From Planctomycetota bacterium (GTDB taxonomy: Bacteria > Planctomycetota > PUPC01 > JACPCR01), in NCBI GenBank assembly GCA_016179685.1, contig JACPCR010000052.1:62001-126000 (forward strand): a stretch of DNA of 64,000 bases, given 5' to 3'. Of the stretch, positions 9,046 to 18,335 are shown piece by piece (position 1 is the stretch's first letter; each line of letters opens with the position of its first letter). A program made the translations under genes and the position numbers. Under the pieces are notes generated by a model that worked only from the letters and a program-made list of their open reading frames with translations, made no database searches and had not been told where the DNA came from.

Positions 9046-10599
9046 TCACCCCGATGGCGACTCCCTGAACTGGAATGCGTAAAGACGAACATTCCTGAGA
9101 TGGAAATGCAGGCGCACCGCTGAACGAGAAACCTCCGGGCCGATCCCTTCCTTCCCCTCCCACGCCACGACACCATCCACCCGGTCCTCGGCCAGCGGCT
9201 TGCACCGATCAAAGCTGTAGCCCTCGATCGGCTTGCCATCGGAGGCATTCAGCATCTGGACGCGAAGTTCCGCTCCGGGCCCCAGAGGCTCGACGTTGAC
9301 CGTGAGCCTGCTCCCCTCGAAGCTCAACGTCCGAGTGGAAAAATGGCCAGGAGCGTCACCCGCCTCGATGCCAACCACCCGGTCCCGCTTCAAGATCGCC
9401 CGGCTCATCCGGCTGGCGAAGGACGCCTTCTCTTCCTCCGTCATGTCTTTCAGAATATGGGCATTGGGGGAATGCGGGCCGTTGCCGGACCTGTAATAGA
9501 GCGCCCACTCATCGGAGGAGATCGGCACGAACCCCGGGGCCACCGAAACGATGAAGGAATCAAAAGCGCCTCGGCTGCCGAGCGGAATGAAGGTCGACCG
9601 ATTTGGCCGCAGCCACGTCCGGTTGTCGCGGCTCACGCAGACTTGCACCTCGAAGCAGCCGCGGTAGTGCCGGTAGAAGGAGGGGAAAAGGTAATGCGCG
9701 TTCGGATTGTCCGGATGCCGGCTGTAGGCGGAATTGTAGATGTCCGTATCCAGCGTGTCCTCGAAGTCCGGAACGAGCGTGAGCTCCGAATCCGTCCAGT
9801 TCCGGAAATCGTCGCTCTCGATCCGCCCGACAGCGCGCCCGCGGCCCAGGGGCTTCACGGATAGGCCCGGCAGTTCGAGTCCGCCGTACTTCGCCGCGCC
9901 GGAACGGTGGTAGACAACGTATTTCTTCAAGGTCGGGTCCCAGGCCGCCGAATTCTGGGAGTCGGGATAGTAAGGCAGGAAATCCTCGACGTAGCGCGTC
10001 CACGAAAGTCCGTCCGGAGAATACGCCCCGCGGAGCGTGCCCGCCTTCCCCGTGAATACGCCCTTGTGCCGAAGCAGGTCGAACACGAACGGTCCGTTCC
10101 ACTCCGCATGCACCAGCTTGAAGCGCTCGCCTTCCTCCGCGTTCGGATCAATGAAAACATTCCCCAACTCGGGGCTCACCCCCAGGTGACCGCCGGTGTA
10201 GACCACGTTGTGGTGGCGGGAGCCCCGCCACTCGACGACGCCCAAGGGACGGCGCTCGAAGTGCAGCCCGTCGTCCGATTCCGCATAGCTGACCACCAGG
10301 CCCTGGTGTCCCTCGTGCCCCGAGTTGTACCACATCCGGTATCTGCCGCCGTCGCGGACTACCGAAACCCAGGCGATGGAAGCCTCCCACGCCTTGTCCG
10401 CAACAAACAGCGGCTCGCCGTGCTTCTGAACGCTTCCCAATCCGAAGTGAATCCGGTACGGAAACTGGTCGTAGCTCGACCCTCCGGAGAACAAGAAATC
10501 GTCGAAAAGAAGCTGCCGCACCGACCCACACGGAAAGGGATTCGGGCGGTAGGGATACTTCTTCTGGTTGATATCGATCACCGGCATCGATTCGGACAT
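9046..10599 (-). CDS. GH32/GH43-like five-bladed beta-propeller protein, probable glycoside hydrolase
   Basis: The start is taken at the ATG at 10599, which has a strong GGAGGAGGGG ribosome-binding site immediately upstream; a longer frame to 10692 would run into the kinase gene. The 517-residue protein opens with the block QLLFDDFLFSGG, seen in many PVC-bacterial secreted or cytoplasmic propeller proteins. It continues with GRYRMWYNSG, YAESDDGLHFERR, GAYSPDGLSWTRY and VSRDNRTWLRP, blades typical of GH32/GH43-like folds. The last ~100 residues form a beta-rich domain. The catalytic acids cannot be assigned with certainty, so hydrolase activity is inferred. The gene lies 89 bases after the kinase gene on the same strand. 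Confidence 0.7.
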   Translation of the reverse strand: MSESMPVIDINQKKYPYRPNPFPCGSVRQLLFDDFLFSGGSSYDQFPYRIHFGLGSVQKHGEPLFVADKAWEASIAWVSVVRDGGRYRMWYNSGHEGHQGLVVSYAESDDGLHFERRPLGVVEWRGSRHHNVVYTGGHLGVSPELGNVFIDPNAEEGERFKLVHAEWNGPFVFDLLRHKGVFTGKAGTLRGAYSPDGLSWTRYVEDFLPYYPDSQNSAAWDPTLKKYVVYHRSGAAKYGGLELPGLSVKPLGRGRAVGRIESDDFRNWTDSELTLVPDFEDTLDTDIYNSAYSRHPDNPNAHYLFPSFYRHYRGCFEVQVCVSRDNRTWLRPNRSTFIPLGSRGAFDSFIVSVAPGFVPISSDEWALYYRSGNGPHSPNAHILKDMTEEEKASFASRMSRAILKRDRVVGIEAGDAPGHFSTRTLSFEGSRLTVNVEPLGPGAELRVQMLNASDGKPIEGYSFDRCKPLAEDRVDGVVAWEGKEGIGPEVSRSAVRLHFHLRNVRLYAFQFRESPSG

Positions 10600-10688
10600 G
10601 GCCCCTCCTCCGGTATGACGTGTTCGGCATTCTTCAAGACATGGAAACCCATGCAGCGAAATCGGACCTGAAGAAGCGCTTCGCTTCC

Positions 10689-13289
10689 TCATTGCCGGTG
10701 CGCAATCGCCTCCTCCATCGAAACCCAGTGGCCGCCGGTCACCTTGCCATCCGCCTTCATCTGGCCACCGCCGTTCTTCAGCAGGTCACCCGCTTTCTCG
10801 TCCAGCCTCAACAGCAGCCAGGTGGCCTCGTCCGCACGCATGGACTGGGGACGCGGCTTGAAGCTGATGTTCTTGTACCGGACGGTCCTGGAGCATCGAA
10901 GATCGTCCACTCGAATCTCGCTCCCTTCCGCGAGGGCCTGAGCCGATCCGATCCCCGTCCATGCCGCGGCTGCGAGAGGGGTTTCCGCCGCCGGCAACGG
11001 AAATTCGGAATCCAGGACACCATTCAAGAACAAACGGACGGTAGCGCCGTCGGAACTGACTGCCAGGTGATACCACTCGCCGAGTTGGATCGGCGCGAAC
11101 CCGAGGACGTCCGGAACGGCTGGCCTCGTCAGCCCGAAGTGCAGCCGCGGCCGCATGGACTGCGGCTCGATGTCCAGCACATCGCTCGCACCCCCTGGAG
11201 TGCCGCAGACGAAGAGGGGCGGCAGCGGATTTCGCCCCTCTCCGGCGCAGACCACCTGGATGAACATTTCCACAGCCCATTCCCGGTTCTCCCCGAATCC
11301 CTTCGGCAGTTCTACGACGGTGCCCGGCCGAAGCGCCAGGGCGAAGTTCTCGCCCGGGCGCTCCAGCTCCAGCGCGTGCAGAAGCCACTGACGGTCCTCC
11401 AGCCGCGACAAATCCGCGTTCACCCAGGCCGGGTCCAGCTTCCCTTCGACGCGGACAGGGCTGAACTCCGCCTCGCTTTCGGGCCCGGCATGCACCCTCA
11501 ACGCTACGGGGCCAGAAGCCGGGAGCGCCATCTCCAACCGGACCGTCCCGCAGCTTCCCACGACCTTGTCTTTCTGCCGTTCGAGCACCAGTGGCAGCCT
11601 CTCGCCCACCGCTGCTCCCTTCTGCTTCTCCGACTCTTTCCATTCCAGGCCCGTCCCGGCCCGCACCCGGAGGAAGGACCCGGCCGCGCTGGCGCCGAAC
11701 AGGGTCGCCGTGGCGCCCGCGGCGGCCAGGGGGTCATGGAGCGTCAGCCCCAGTTCCGCCCCCTTCCGGAGCACCGCCTCGCACTCCACCTTGAAATCCC
11801 CCTCGAGAAAACGTGCATGGAGGCCCGTCCCGCCTCCGGCGCAAACCAGGGGGCCCGCCTTCTGCCCGCGGTAGCCCCAGTCCCGGTACTCCTCGGCTTT
11901 CTCGAAACCGTATTCGAGAACCACCCGGCCGTCTCCGGGCAAATCGAATTTTCCCCGGAACAGCTCGTCCGCCATCAGGCCTTTCACCTGGGGCAGTTGC
12001 GCCAGACGGGCTAGAAATTCCGGGGCTCGGCCAGGCCGCTCCACCGGGCGCGCCGCCTTGGTGCCTGAAGGCGTCGTCGAGCCCGGGCCTTTTCCAGTCG
12101 CCTTCGCCGCGGCACGGGGTTTGGTCGTTGTCGTCTCGCTCGGATTTCCCATCACCGGCCCAGCGGGGATTTTCCCGGAGGGAGACCCCCGCGTGAAGAA
12201 ATACATCAAGGCCACGATGACGATCAGGACTCCCGCGGCAGAGATCGGCAGAACCTGTCGCATACCCTTCGACATCCCGCCGGGCCGGGGCGGCGGCTTC
12301 GGCTTCGGCCGCGTCTTGTCGGCCAGCTCCGACGCAGCCTCGGGCGATCGGACATGCTCGATGGCCTGCAACACATCCTCCGGCGTCTGGTAACGGTCCC
12401 TCGGATTCTTCTCCGTCAGACGCTCGAGAAACTTGCAGAACGAGGCCGAAAGTGTTGGGGTCAGAAGCCGAGGGTCAGGCAACGGCTCGGAAAGCTGCTT
12501 CGAGGCCACCACTCCCGACGTCGGCCCCGTAAAAGGCTGCTGGCCGCAGACCAGGTGGTACAACGTCGTCCCCATGGCATACAGATCAGCCCGCACGTCG
12601 ACACTCGTCTCCCCACGGAGCTGCTCGGGGGCCGCATAGGCCGGGCTGCCGAGCACCCCGCCCGCCTGCGTCACGGTCGCACCCGGATCATCCACCTCTT
12701 TCGCCAGTCCCATGTCCATCAGTCGTACCCGGCCACCCTTCTCCGCCATCAGGTTTTCGGGCTTGATGTCGCGATGGACGATTTTCTTCTCCCACGCGCA
12801 TCGGACCGCCTCGGCCACCGCCTGGGCCACCCCCAGGGCCTGGGCCTCGTCCAGCTTCTGCCCCCGGGCCAGCATCGCCGCCAGCGTCTCGCCATCGATG
12901 AATTCCATCGCAAAGTAGTAGTAGCCGTCGGCCATCCCGAAATCGAAGGCCTTCACCAGATTCGGGTGGTCCAGCGCCGCCGATGCCTGAATCTCACGCT
13001 GGAAGCGCTGCACGAACGTCGGACTCTGCGCCAGCGTCGTCTTCAAGAGCTTGAGCGCGACGACCTGCCCATCGCCCGCCCGCCGGGCCTTGAATACCGC
13101 CCCCATCCGCCCGCTGCCCACCTTCTCGATCAGCTCGTACGCGCCTACTTTCCGGCCCGCTACCCCGCGTTCCGCTCCAATGGCAAAGGGCTTCTGGCAG
13201 AACGGACACGCCACTTGGGCGCCCGGCTGGGGGTTCTCCAAAAGCATCGCGCCCCCGCAATGGGGGCAGGAAATCTGGACCGAGTTCAT
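10689..13289 (-). CDS. Transmembrane Ser/Thr protein kinase with N-terminal zinc ribbon and LamG-like sensor domain
   Basis: The 866-residue protein starts with a zinc ribbon (CPHCGG...CPFCQ, about residues 8-35). A Hanks-type kinase domain follows (about 50-320): glycine loop GSGRMGAVF, lysine in VALKLLK, HRDIKPEN, and YAAPEQ. The magnesium-binding motif is DMG rather than DFG. A Pro-rich linker leads to one membrane segment (about 350-370, ISAAGVLIVIVALMYFF). The outer half (about 450-866) is beta-rich; its end looks like a concanavalin/LamG domain (WAVEMFIQVV, EWYHLAVSSDGATVRLFLNG). It probably phosphorylates cytoplasmic targets in response to an envelope signal. Kinases of this build are abundant in Planctomycetota and relatives. 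Confidence 0.92.
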   Translation of the reverse strand: MNSVQISCPHCGGAMLLENPQPGAQVACPFCQKPFAIGAERGVAGRKVGAYELIEKVGSGRMGAVFKARRAGDGQVVALKLLKTTLAQSPTFVQRFQREIQASAALDHPNLVKAFDFGMADGYYYFAMEFIDGETLAAMLARGQKLDEAQALGVAQAVAEAVRCAWEKKIVHRDIKPENLMAEKGGRVRLMDMGLAKEVDDPGATVTQAGGVLGSPAYAAPEQLRGETSVDVRADLYAMGTTLYHLVCGQQPFTGPTSGVVASKQLSEPLPDPRLLTPTLSASFCKFLERLTEKNPRDRYQTPEDVLQAIEHVRSPEAASELADKTRPKPKPPPRPGGMSKGMRQVLPISAAGVLIVIVALMYFFTRGSPSGKIPAGPVMGNPSETTTTKPRAAAKATGKGPGSTTPSGTKAARPVERPGRAPEFLARLAQLPQVKGLMADELFRGKFDLPGDGRVVLEYGFEKAEEYRDWGYRGQKAGPLVCAGGGTGLHARFLEGDFKVECEAVLRKGAELGLTLHDPLAAAGATATLFGASAAGSFLRVRAGTGLEWKESEKQKGAAVGERLPLVLERQKDKVVGSCGTVRLEMALPASGPVALRVHAGPESEAEFSPVRVEGKLDPAWVNADLSRLEDRQWLLHALELERPGENFALALRPGTVVELPKGFGENREWAVEMFIQVVCAGEGRNPLPPLFVCGTPGGASDVLDIEPQSMRPRLHFGLTRPAVPDVLGFAPIQLGEWYHLAVSSDGATVRLFLNGVLDSEFPLPAAETPLAAAAWTGIGSAQALAEGSEIRVDDLRCSRTVRYKNISFKPRPQSMRADEATWLLLRLDEKAGDLLKNGGGQMKADGKVTGGHWVSMEEAIAHRQ

Positions 13290-13381
13290 CTCACTTAAGA
13301 CGTTCCAGTTTCAGATTGGGGAACGAAGCGCTTCTCCAGCCCGATCCGTCCCGATCCTCATCGGCCAGAATCGAGACCCGT

Positions 13382-13437
13382 CTACTCGTATCCCTGCTCA
13401 GAAGTGCGGGTGCACTTCTGAGCAGGGATACGAGTAG
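13382..13437. repeat. Perfect 26-bp intergenic hairpin with GGGT loop
   Basis: Bases 13382-13407 and 13412-13437 are exact reverse complements around the loop GGGT. The inner stem reads AGAAGTGC/GCACTTCT. It lies in the divergent gap between the kinase gene and the histidine kinase gene, so it is unlikely to be an ordinary terminator. A related hairpin with the same loop is at 19155-19188. Confidence 0.85.
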
Positions 13438-13582
13438 CGCAGGGACATTGGCGGCGTCAATGCCGAATCAGAACAACTTATGCTCCAAACTCGAATTTTC
13501 AAGCGCGGACGAAGGAATCTTGAAACTCGTGGGCGAAACCTCAAGAATAAACGCCGGCGCTTCACTCCAACTGGGACATCCT

Positions 13583-14968
13583 GTGCGAATTCAGACGCGC
13601 ATCATCCTTCCGTTTCTCGGCCTGTTTGTTCTTTCCCAGGCCCTCGTCGCCTGGTTCGGCCTGAGCGCCGTCTCCCGGGAGGTGGACCGACAGACCTCAG
13701 CGACTCTGCACAATCTGGCCGCGATGATTTCGAGGGCCGGATTTCCCTTGAACTCAGCCTCGCTCGCCCGCATCCGCGAGGTCGTCGGCTACGACCTGGC
13801 CATCGCCTCGCCCTCGGAAGGCCTCGTTGCCGCTACCTTCTCAGCCGACACCGCCCGGGAGTTCCAGGCCTGGCTGGAGTCGCCCGGGGCCTGGCAGGCG
13901 CGCCCGGATGGATTCCATCGGCTTCTCCTCCGCGGGGAGGATTTCTGCTCCGCACAGGCTAGCCTTTCACACCGGTCCGAGCCGGAGTCCGCCCTTTTCC
14001 TCCTGCAGCCCGCCTCACGCGTCTCCGAGGCCAAGTGGAAGGCCGCCAGACCTATTGCTTTCGTACTTTCCGCCAGTCTCGCCGGGTTGACCCTGCTCGG
14101 ATTCCTGATTGCCCGCACCATCGCGGCGCCGATTCGTGATCTCGCCCACCAGACCCAGAACATCGCTCGAAGCGGACTCGACGGCCGCGTCACCATCACC
14201 TCTCCCGGCGAGGTCGGCGAACTCGCCCAATCCTTCAACCAGATGCTCGATTGCCTCCGGGCCTCTCATGCCCAGATCGTCGAGGCCGAAAAACTGGCCT
14301 CTCTCGGCCAGCTCGCCGCCGGCATCGCTCATGAAATTCGCAACCCCCTCAGCTCCCTCCGCATGACCGCACAAATCCTCGAACGCCGACTGCCCGAGGA
14401 TGAGAAGGTTCGTGAACCACTCCGGGTGATCCGCGAGGAGATTGACCGGTTGGATTTCGCCCTTTCCGAGATGCTCAGCTTTGCCCGGCCGCGGCAAATC
14501 CAGATCGCCGCTGTCAGCCTGGCCGAGCTCATGAATTCCGTCCTCCAGCTCATGGCCCGCCAACTCGAACACGCCCATGTCCGAGTCCAGCGCGACCTGG
14601 ATGCCTCCGCACCACCCGCCGCCGGAGACGCGGACCAGCTCAAGCAGGTCCTGGTCAATCTCCTCCTCAATGCCATGCAGGCCATGCCCGGAGGCGGGGA
14701 CCTCACCTTGCGCCTGACACGGGCTGCGCCCGATCACGTTCGCCTCGAGGTGGCTGACACCGGGAAAGGCATCCCGGAGGAATATCGCTCGCGCCTCTTC
14801 GAGCCCTTCTTCACCACGCGGGAAGGAGGCGCCGGGCTCGGCCTCGCCGTCTCACGCCGGATCGTGGACCAGCATCGGGGCCGGATCGACTTTATGACCG
14901 CCGGCGCCGGAACATGTTTTTGGGTCGAACTGCCCATCTGGCACAGTCCCGAGATGCCGGAACGGTAG
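13583..14968 (+). CDS. Membrane sensor histidine kinase (NtrB/ZraS-like)
   Basis: The open frame extends back to 13316, but that part reads through a 56-base palindrome and has no protein-like features. I place the start at the GTG at 13583 (RIQTRIILPFLGLFVLSQ), giving 461 residues. Order: membrane segment (about 4-25), periplasmic sensor region, second membrane segment (about 155-180, FVLSASLAGLTLLGFLIA), HAMP, HisKA with phospho-acceptor His250 in AGIAHEIRNPLSS, and HATPase with NLLLNAMQAMP, VADTGKGIP and GGAGLGLAVS. It should phosphorylate the NtrC-type regulator two genes downstream; the signal is unknown. Confidence 0.93.
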   Translation: MRIQTRIILPFLGLFVLSQALVAWFGLSAVSREVDRQTSATLHNLAAMISRAGFPLNSASLARIREVVGYDLAIASPSEGLVAATFSADTAREFQAWLESPGAWQARPDGFHRLLLRGEDFCSAQASLSHRSEPESALFLLQPASRVSEAKWKAARPIAFVLSASLAGLTLLGFLIARTIAAPIRDLAHQTQNIARSGLDGRVTITSPGEVGELAQSFNQMLDCLRASHAQIVEAEKLASLGQLAAGIAHEIRNPLSSLRMTAQILERRLPEDEKVREPLRVIREEIDRLDFALSEMLSFARPRQIQIAAVSLAELMNSVLQLMARQLEHAHVRVQRDLDASAPPAAGDADQLKQVLVNLLLNAMQAMPGGGDLTLRLTRAAPDHVRLEVADTGKGIPEEYRSRLFEPFFTTREGGAGLGLAVSRRIVDQHRGRIDFMTAGAGTCFWVELPIWHSPEMPER

Positions 14969-15029
14969 GACCCGGGGGCCGAAGAAAGATCGCGGTATCC
15001 TGTAAAATGTTCATCGGAGGGCACCTTTC

Positions 15030-15242
15030 ATGCTCGAACTCGAAATCCTGCTGAACATCGGTAGGGCTGTCGCCGTGCGGTGGGTCGCACAATCCGGCCA
15101 TCTGCCGGAGGGCCTTTGGACATCCGGCAGCCTCCTTGTCGGCCTGGCGAGCCTCCTCATCCCGCTCCCCTTTCTCCGAGCAGGGATCGCCGCTATCCTC
15201 GCGTTCGGCTCTCTTTTCGTTTACAAGAGGATGCACGACTGA
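15030..15242 (+). CDS. Small two-helix membrane protein in the two-component operon
   Basis: A 70-residue protein with a GGAGGG ribosome-binding site 9 bases upstream of its ATG. Two hydrophobic stretches are visible, about residues 33-46 (GSLLVGLASLLIPL) and 50-63 (RAGIAAILAFGSLFVY), ending in a positively charged tail. I do not recognise the family. It sits 61 bases after the sensor kinase gene and only 2 bases before the response-regulator gene, so it is translated as part of that operon. A role in modulating the kinase in the membrane is a guess from position only. Confidence 0.7.
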   Translation: MLELEILLNIGRAVAVRWVAQSGHLPEGLWTSGSLLVGLASLLIPLPFLRAGIAAILAFGSLFVYKRMHD

Positions 15243-15244
15243 CG

Positions 15245-16627
15245 ATGTCCAAGATTCTGCTCATCGAAGACGACCGCAACGTCTGCTGGGCCCTCGAGGA
15301 GTTCATCAAGGACTCCGGACATGAGGTCGTCTCCGCCTCCAGCGCGGAGGAAGGATTGTCCCGCCTGACCCAGGTCCGGCCCGACCTAATCTTCCTGGAC
15401 GTTCGGCTGCCCGGCATGAGCGGGCTGGATGCCCTACCGGAAATCCGCGCCCGGGACTGCGCCGCGCCGGTGGTGGTCATCACCGCCCATGGGAACATGG
15501 ACACGGCCATCCAGGCCATCCAGCGTGGGGCATTCGAATACCTGACCAAGCCGATCGACCTCGACCAGGTCGGCGGGCTCATGGACCGGGCGCTCGCCGC
15601 CGGCGGGGTCCGCCGTGTCCCTGTTCCCGCAGGCGACGCCGAACGCGCCCTCGCCGGAACGGACCCGCTCCTGGGATCGCACCCGCTCATGCAGGAGGTC
15701 TTCAAGCAAATCGGCGCGGTCAGCCAGTCGGACCTCACCGTCCTGATCGAAGGCGGCAGCGGAACCGGCAAGGAACTCGCCGCCCGAGCCATTCACCGGC
15801 ACAGCCACCGGGCTGCCGGACCTTTCGTCGCCGTCGATTGCGCGCGGCTGCCCGAGACCCTTGCCGAGAGCGAGCTGTACGGACACGAGCGCGGAGCCTT
15901 CACCGGAGCGGCCGAACGCCACCTCGGTCACTTCGAACGGGCCCAGGGCGGCACGGTCCTCCTCGACGAAATCGGCGACCTGTCCCCGCCCCTCCAGAAG
16001 AAGCTCCTCCGTTTCCTCCAGGAACGAGCCTTCGAACGCGTCGGCGGCAGCCAGCCCGTTCACTCCGACGTCCGCGTCCTCGCCGCCACTCACCGGCCCC
16101 TCCAGTCCCTCGTGCAGTCCGGCCAGTTCCGGGAAGACCTCTACTTCCGCCTTCACGTCGTCGTGATTCGAATACCGGACCTCCGGGACAGGCCGGAGGA
16201 CATCGATCTCCTCGCCTTTCATTTTCTCGGACAGGCGGCCCCCGGCAAGGCCTTCTCCATGCCGGCCCTCGAAGCCCTCCGCCGCCATACCTGGCCCGGC
16301 AACGTCCGAGAGCTCCGTAACGCCGTGGAGCACGCCGCCGTCCTGAGCCGCAGCTCGACCATCCAGATCGAAGACCTTCCCGAGTCGGCGCGGTCCGGCG
16401 CGACACACTCACGAGAAGAGATCGAGCGGGTCGTCCGCCGCCTCGTCGATGAATCCCTTCGCGGCGAACCGTCGCAAGGCCTGCACGCCTTGCTCCTTCC
16501 GCGCCTCGAACGGCCGCTCCTCCAGCGCGTCCTCGAGTTCACCGGCGGAAACCAGGTGCGAGCCGCCCGCCTTCTCGGTCTTCACCGGACCACCTTGCGC
16601 AAGAAAATCGCCGAATACGGGCTTTAG
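15245..16627 (+). CDS. Sigma-54-dependent response regulator (NtrC family)
   Basis: The start is the ATG at 15245 (MSKILLIEDDRN), 2 bases after the small membrane-protein gene; the longer upstream frame overlaps that gene. The 460-residue protein has a receiver domain with the acidic pair, phospho-acceptor Asp52 (FLDVRLPG), Thr in VVITAHG and Lys in LTKPID. The AAA+ domain carries Walker A GGSGTGKE (about 169-176), the sigma-54 contact loop GAFTGA (about 217), and Walker B VLLDEIGD. The C-terminus is a Fis-type helix-turn-helix (NQVRAARLLGLHRTTLRKKI). All parts needed to activate sigma-54 promoters are intact. Its target genes are not evident from this window. Confidence 0.96.
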   Translation: MSKILLIEDDRNVCWALEEFIKDSGHEVVSASSAEEGLSRLTQVRPDLIFLDVRLPGMSGLDALPEIRARDCAAPVVVITAHGNMDTAIQAIQRGAFEYLTKPIDLDQVGGLMDRALAAGGVRRVPVPAGDAERALAGTDPLLGSHPLMQEVFKQIGAVSQSDLTVLIEGGSGTGKELAARAIHRHSHRAAGPFVAVDCARLPETLAESELYGHERGAFTGAAERHLGHFERAQGGTVLLDEIGDLSPPLQKKLLRFLQERAFERVGGSQPVHSDVRVLAATHRPLQSLVQSGQFREDLYFRLHVVVIRIPDLRDRPEDIDLLAFHFLGQAAPGKAFSMPALEALRRHTWPGNVRELRNAVEHAAVLSRSSTIQIEDLPESARSGATHSREEIERVVRRLVDESLRGEPSQGLHALLLPRLERPLLQRVLEFTGGNQVRAARLLGLHRTTLRKKIAEYGL

Positions 16628-16673
16628 TATCCCGGTTCAGAAGTTCTCCCGCACTTCTGAGCCGGAATACTAG
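16625..16673. terminator. Bidirectional terminator-like palindrome
   Basis: Arms 16625-16644 and 16653-16672 are complementary with two G-T type mismatches. The palindrome contains the stop codon of the response regulator and that of the convergent dioxygenase gene. Its core AGAAGT/ACTTCT matches the hairpin at 13382-13437. Confidence 0.65.
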
Positions 16674-18316
16674 ACGAACCCGACCACGCTGAAGGCCTCC
16701 TCGAGGGCCTCACCCGTCGTCAGTTCCCTGAGCGTGAGGGGAGGCGCATCCCAATCGATGACACCCCAGAAGAGCCGGTCCTGACCCTCGTGCTGGCGCA
16801 GATAGGCGACGAGCCAGTAGGACCGGGCGCGGCAGTAAACGCGAATCTGCCGCGGCGGCGAGGGACACGAAAAGGCGAGCGGGCTCATGGCCTCATGAGC
16901 CGCGGCGATATCCTTGGGCAAAACCACGTGGGGCAAGGTCGCTTCGACGCCCGCCTCCTTCGCGATGTCCAGAACGAGGACGCCGACCGAGTCGGCAAAC
17001 TGGATGGACACGCCGATGTCGCGGATGCGTGCACCGTCTCCGCTCCTGAAGGCCGTCGAACGGGTGGACCAGCGGCTCGCCTCCTCCCACCTCTCGCCCC
17101 ACCGGCAGGCAACCTCCGAAGGAGCGCCAGGAGCGACGGCGAAGACCGCCTGTCCGCCCGCCACCTGGCTGGGATACTTCGGATACACGTACCAAGGTGC
17201 TGCGACCTCGACTCCCTCGATACGGTCCAGCGGCTTCCATCGCCTCATGTCTTCGGTCGAGTAGAGGTGAAGGGAGCGAGGGCCGTCGCCAGCAACGACG
17301 CCAAGAATGGCCTCGGCCCCGTACTGGTGGAATTGCAGGCCGTGGGCTGGCCCGGTGGGCAGACCCACCGTGCCCGCATCCTGCCAATCGATGAGGTTCG
17401 AACTCGCCCAGTGCCGGATGGTCCGCGGGCTGGCCGAAGCCACGAACAGCCAGTGGGCGAGGCCCCCAAAATGCAGGATCGCGTGACACCGGACCGCCGG
17501 GACGCCGGCCACCCCGTTCCGCAAGGCGCTTCCGGCACTCGATGCCTCAGACCGAGCAGGCAGCGCCAGGCCCAGACCATACCGGTCCTCCAGGTATCGA
17601 GCCGAATAGGCCTTCTCCATCGTCGTCATCTGATCGAAGGGCTTCCGGCCAGGAATAATCCGGCGCACCGGATGCCAACGCGAGAGCAGGGCATGACGTG
17701 TCACCGGATCGCTCACATTGGCGGACCCGGAATGGCCCATGAGCTGCTGGAACAGGAGGACGTCACCGGGCTCGGCCAGGTATTCTTCATAAGGCCCTGA
17801 AACCTCTGGCCGCGCAGCGACTCCCTTGATGCAGTTGTTGGCGAGGGACATCGCCTTGCGGTATCTCAGCGGCGAACCCCGAAAGAAAACGAATCCGCCG
17901 CCCCTCGGCCGGACCCGGGTGAGAAAAATAAAGGTGCCCACCGCCCAGCCATTCGGCATGATCGTGGGATAACTGTCATCGACATGGGCGGCCGGCACCT
18001 TCCATTCCGCATGGGCCTGGTGGGGCCGAGGCATGTCCCATCCACCACGATGACGCTGGAACGGAAACTCGGACCCGAACAACTCGGCAATCGCCTCATG
18101 CACCACGTCCGTCGTGCATGCATCCACGGCCTCGCCCCGCACCGGCTTGTAGTCCGCTTGGCCCACACCGCCCTGAAATCGGCCCGCTTCCAGAGCGGCA
18201 ACCCCCCGGGCGATAACGTCCGGCGGCACGGCGTTCTTCACCACCACGTATCCGTGGTTGAGAAAATGTTCGTGGTCCAGAGGGCTTAAGATCGGCTTTC
18301 GGCTCCCGTTCACCAT
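16670..18316 (-). CDS. Phytanoyl-CoA dioxygenase (PhyH)-like enzyme fused to a C-terminal propeller domain
   Basis: The start is set at the ATG at 18316 (MVNGSRKPILSPLDHEHFL), 19 bases after lpxA. Residues 1 to about 270 are a PhyH-type Fe(II)/2-oxoglutarate oxygenase with ligands His111 and Asp113 (AHVDDSYP), His195 (GHSGSANVSDP) and a nearby Arg for 2-oxoglutarate. Residues from about 300 to 548 look like blades of a GH43-like propeller (HWLFVASASPRTIRHWASSN, SLHLYSTEDMRRWKPL). The domain combination is unusual. The oxygenase part should hydroxylate a small organic substrate that I cannot identify; the propeller might bind a glycan. Confidence 0.8.
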   Translation of the reverse strand: MVNGSRKPILSPLDHEHFLNHGYVVVKNAVPPDVIARGVAALEAGRFQGGVGQADYKPVRGEAVDACTTDVVHEAIAELFGSEFPFQRHRGGWDMPRPHQAHAEWKVPAAHVDDSYPTIMPNGWAVGTFIFLTRVRPRGGGFVFFRGSPLRYRKAMSLANNCIKGVAARPEVSGPYEEYLAEPGDVLLFQQLMGHSGSANVSDPVTRHALLSRWHPVRRIIPGRKPFDQMTTMEKAYSARYLEDRYGLGLALPARSEASSAGSALRNGVAGVPAVRCHAILHFGGLAHWLFVASASPRTIRHWASSNLIDWQDAGTVGLPTGPAHGLQFHQYGAEAILGVVAGDGPRSLHLYSTEDMRRWKPLDRIEGVEVAAPWYVYPKYPSQVAGGQAVFAVAPGAPSEVACRWGERWEEASRWSTRSTAFRSGDGARIRDIGVSIQFADSVGVLVLDIAKEAGVEATLPHVVLPKDIAAAHEAMSPLAFSCPSPPRQIRVYCRARSYWLVAYLRQHEGQDRLFWGVIDWDAPPLTLRELTTGEALEEAFSVVGFV

Positions 18317-18335
18317 GGAAGGTCCTCGACGGCGT

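Noticed and set aside
10620-13298. Plus-strand frames of 464 and 314 codons opposite the Ser/Thr kinase gene
   Set aside because: Arg/Pro/His-rich shadow translations; the kinase has complete motifs on the minus strand.
13316-13582. Upstream extension of the histidine kinase frame
   Set aside because: It reads through a 56-base perfect palindrome and has no protein-like pattern; the membrane segment begins right after the GTG at 13583.
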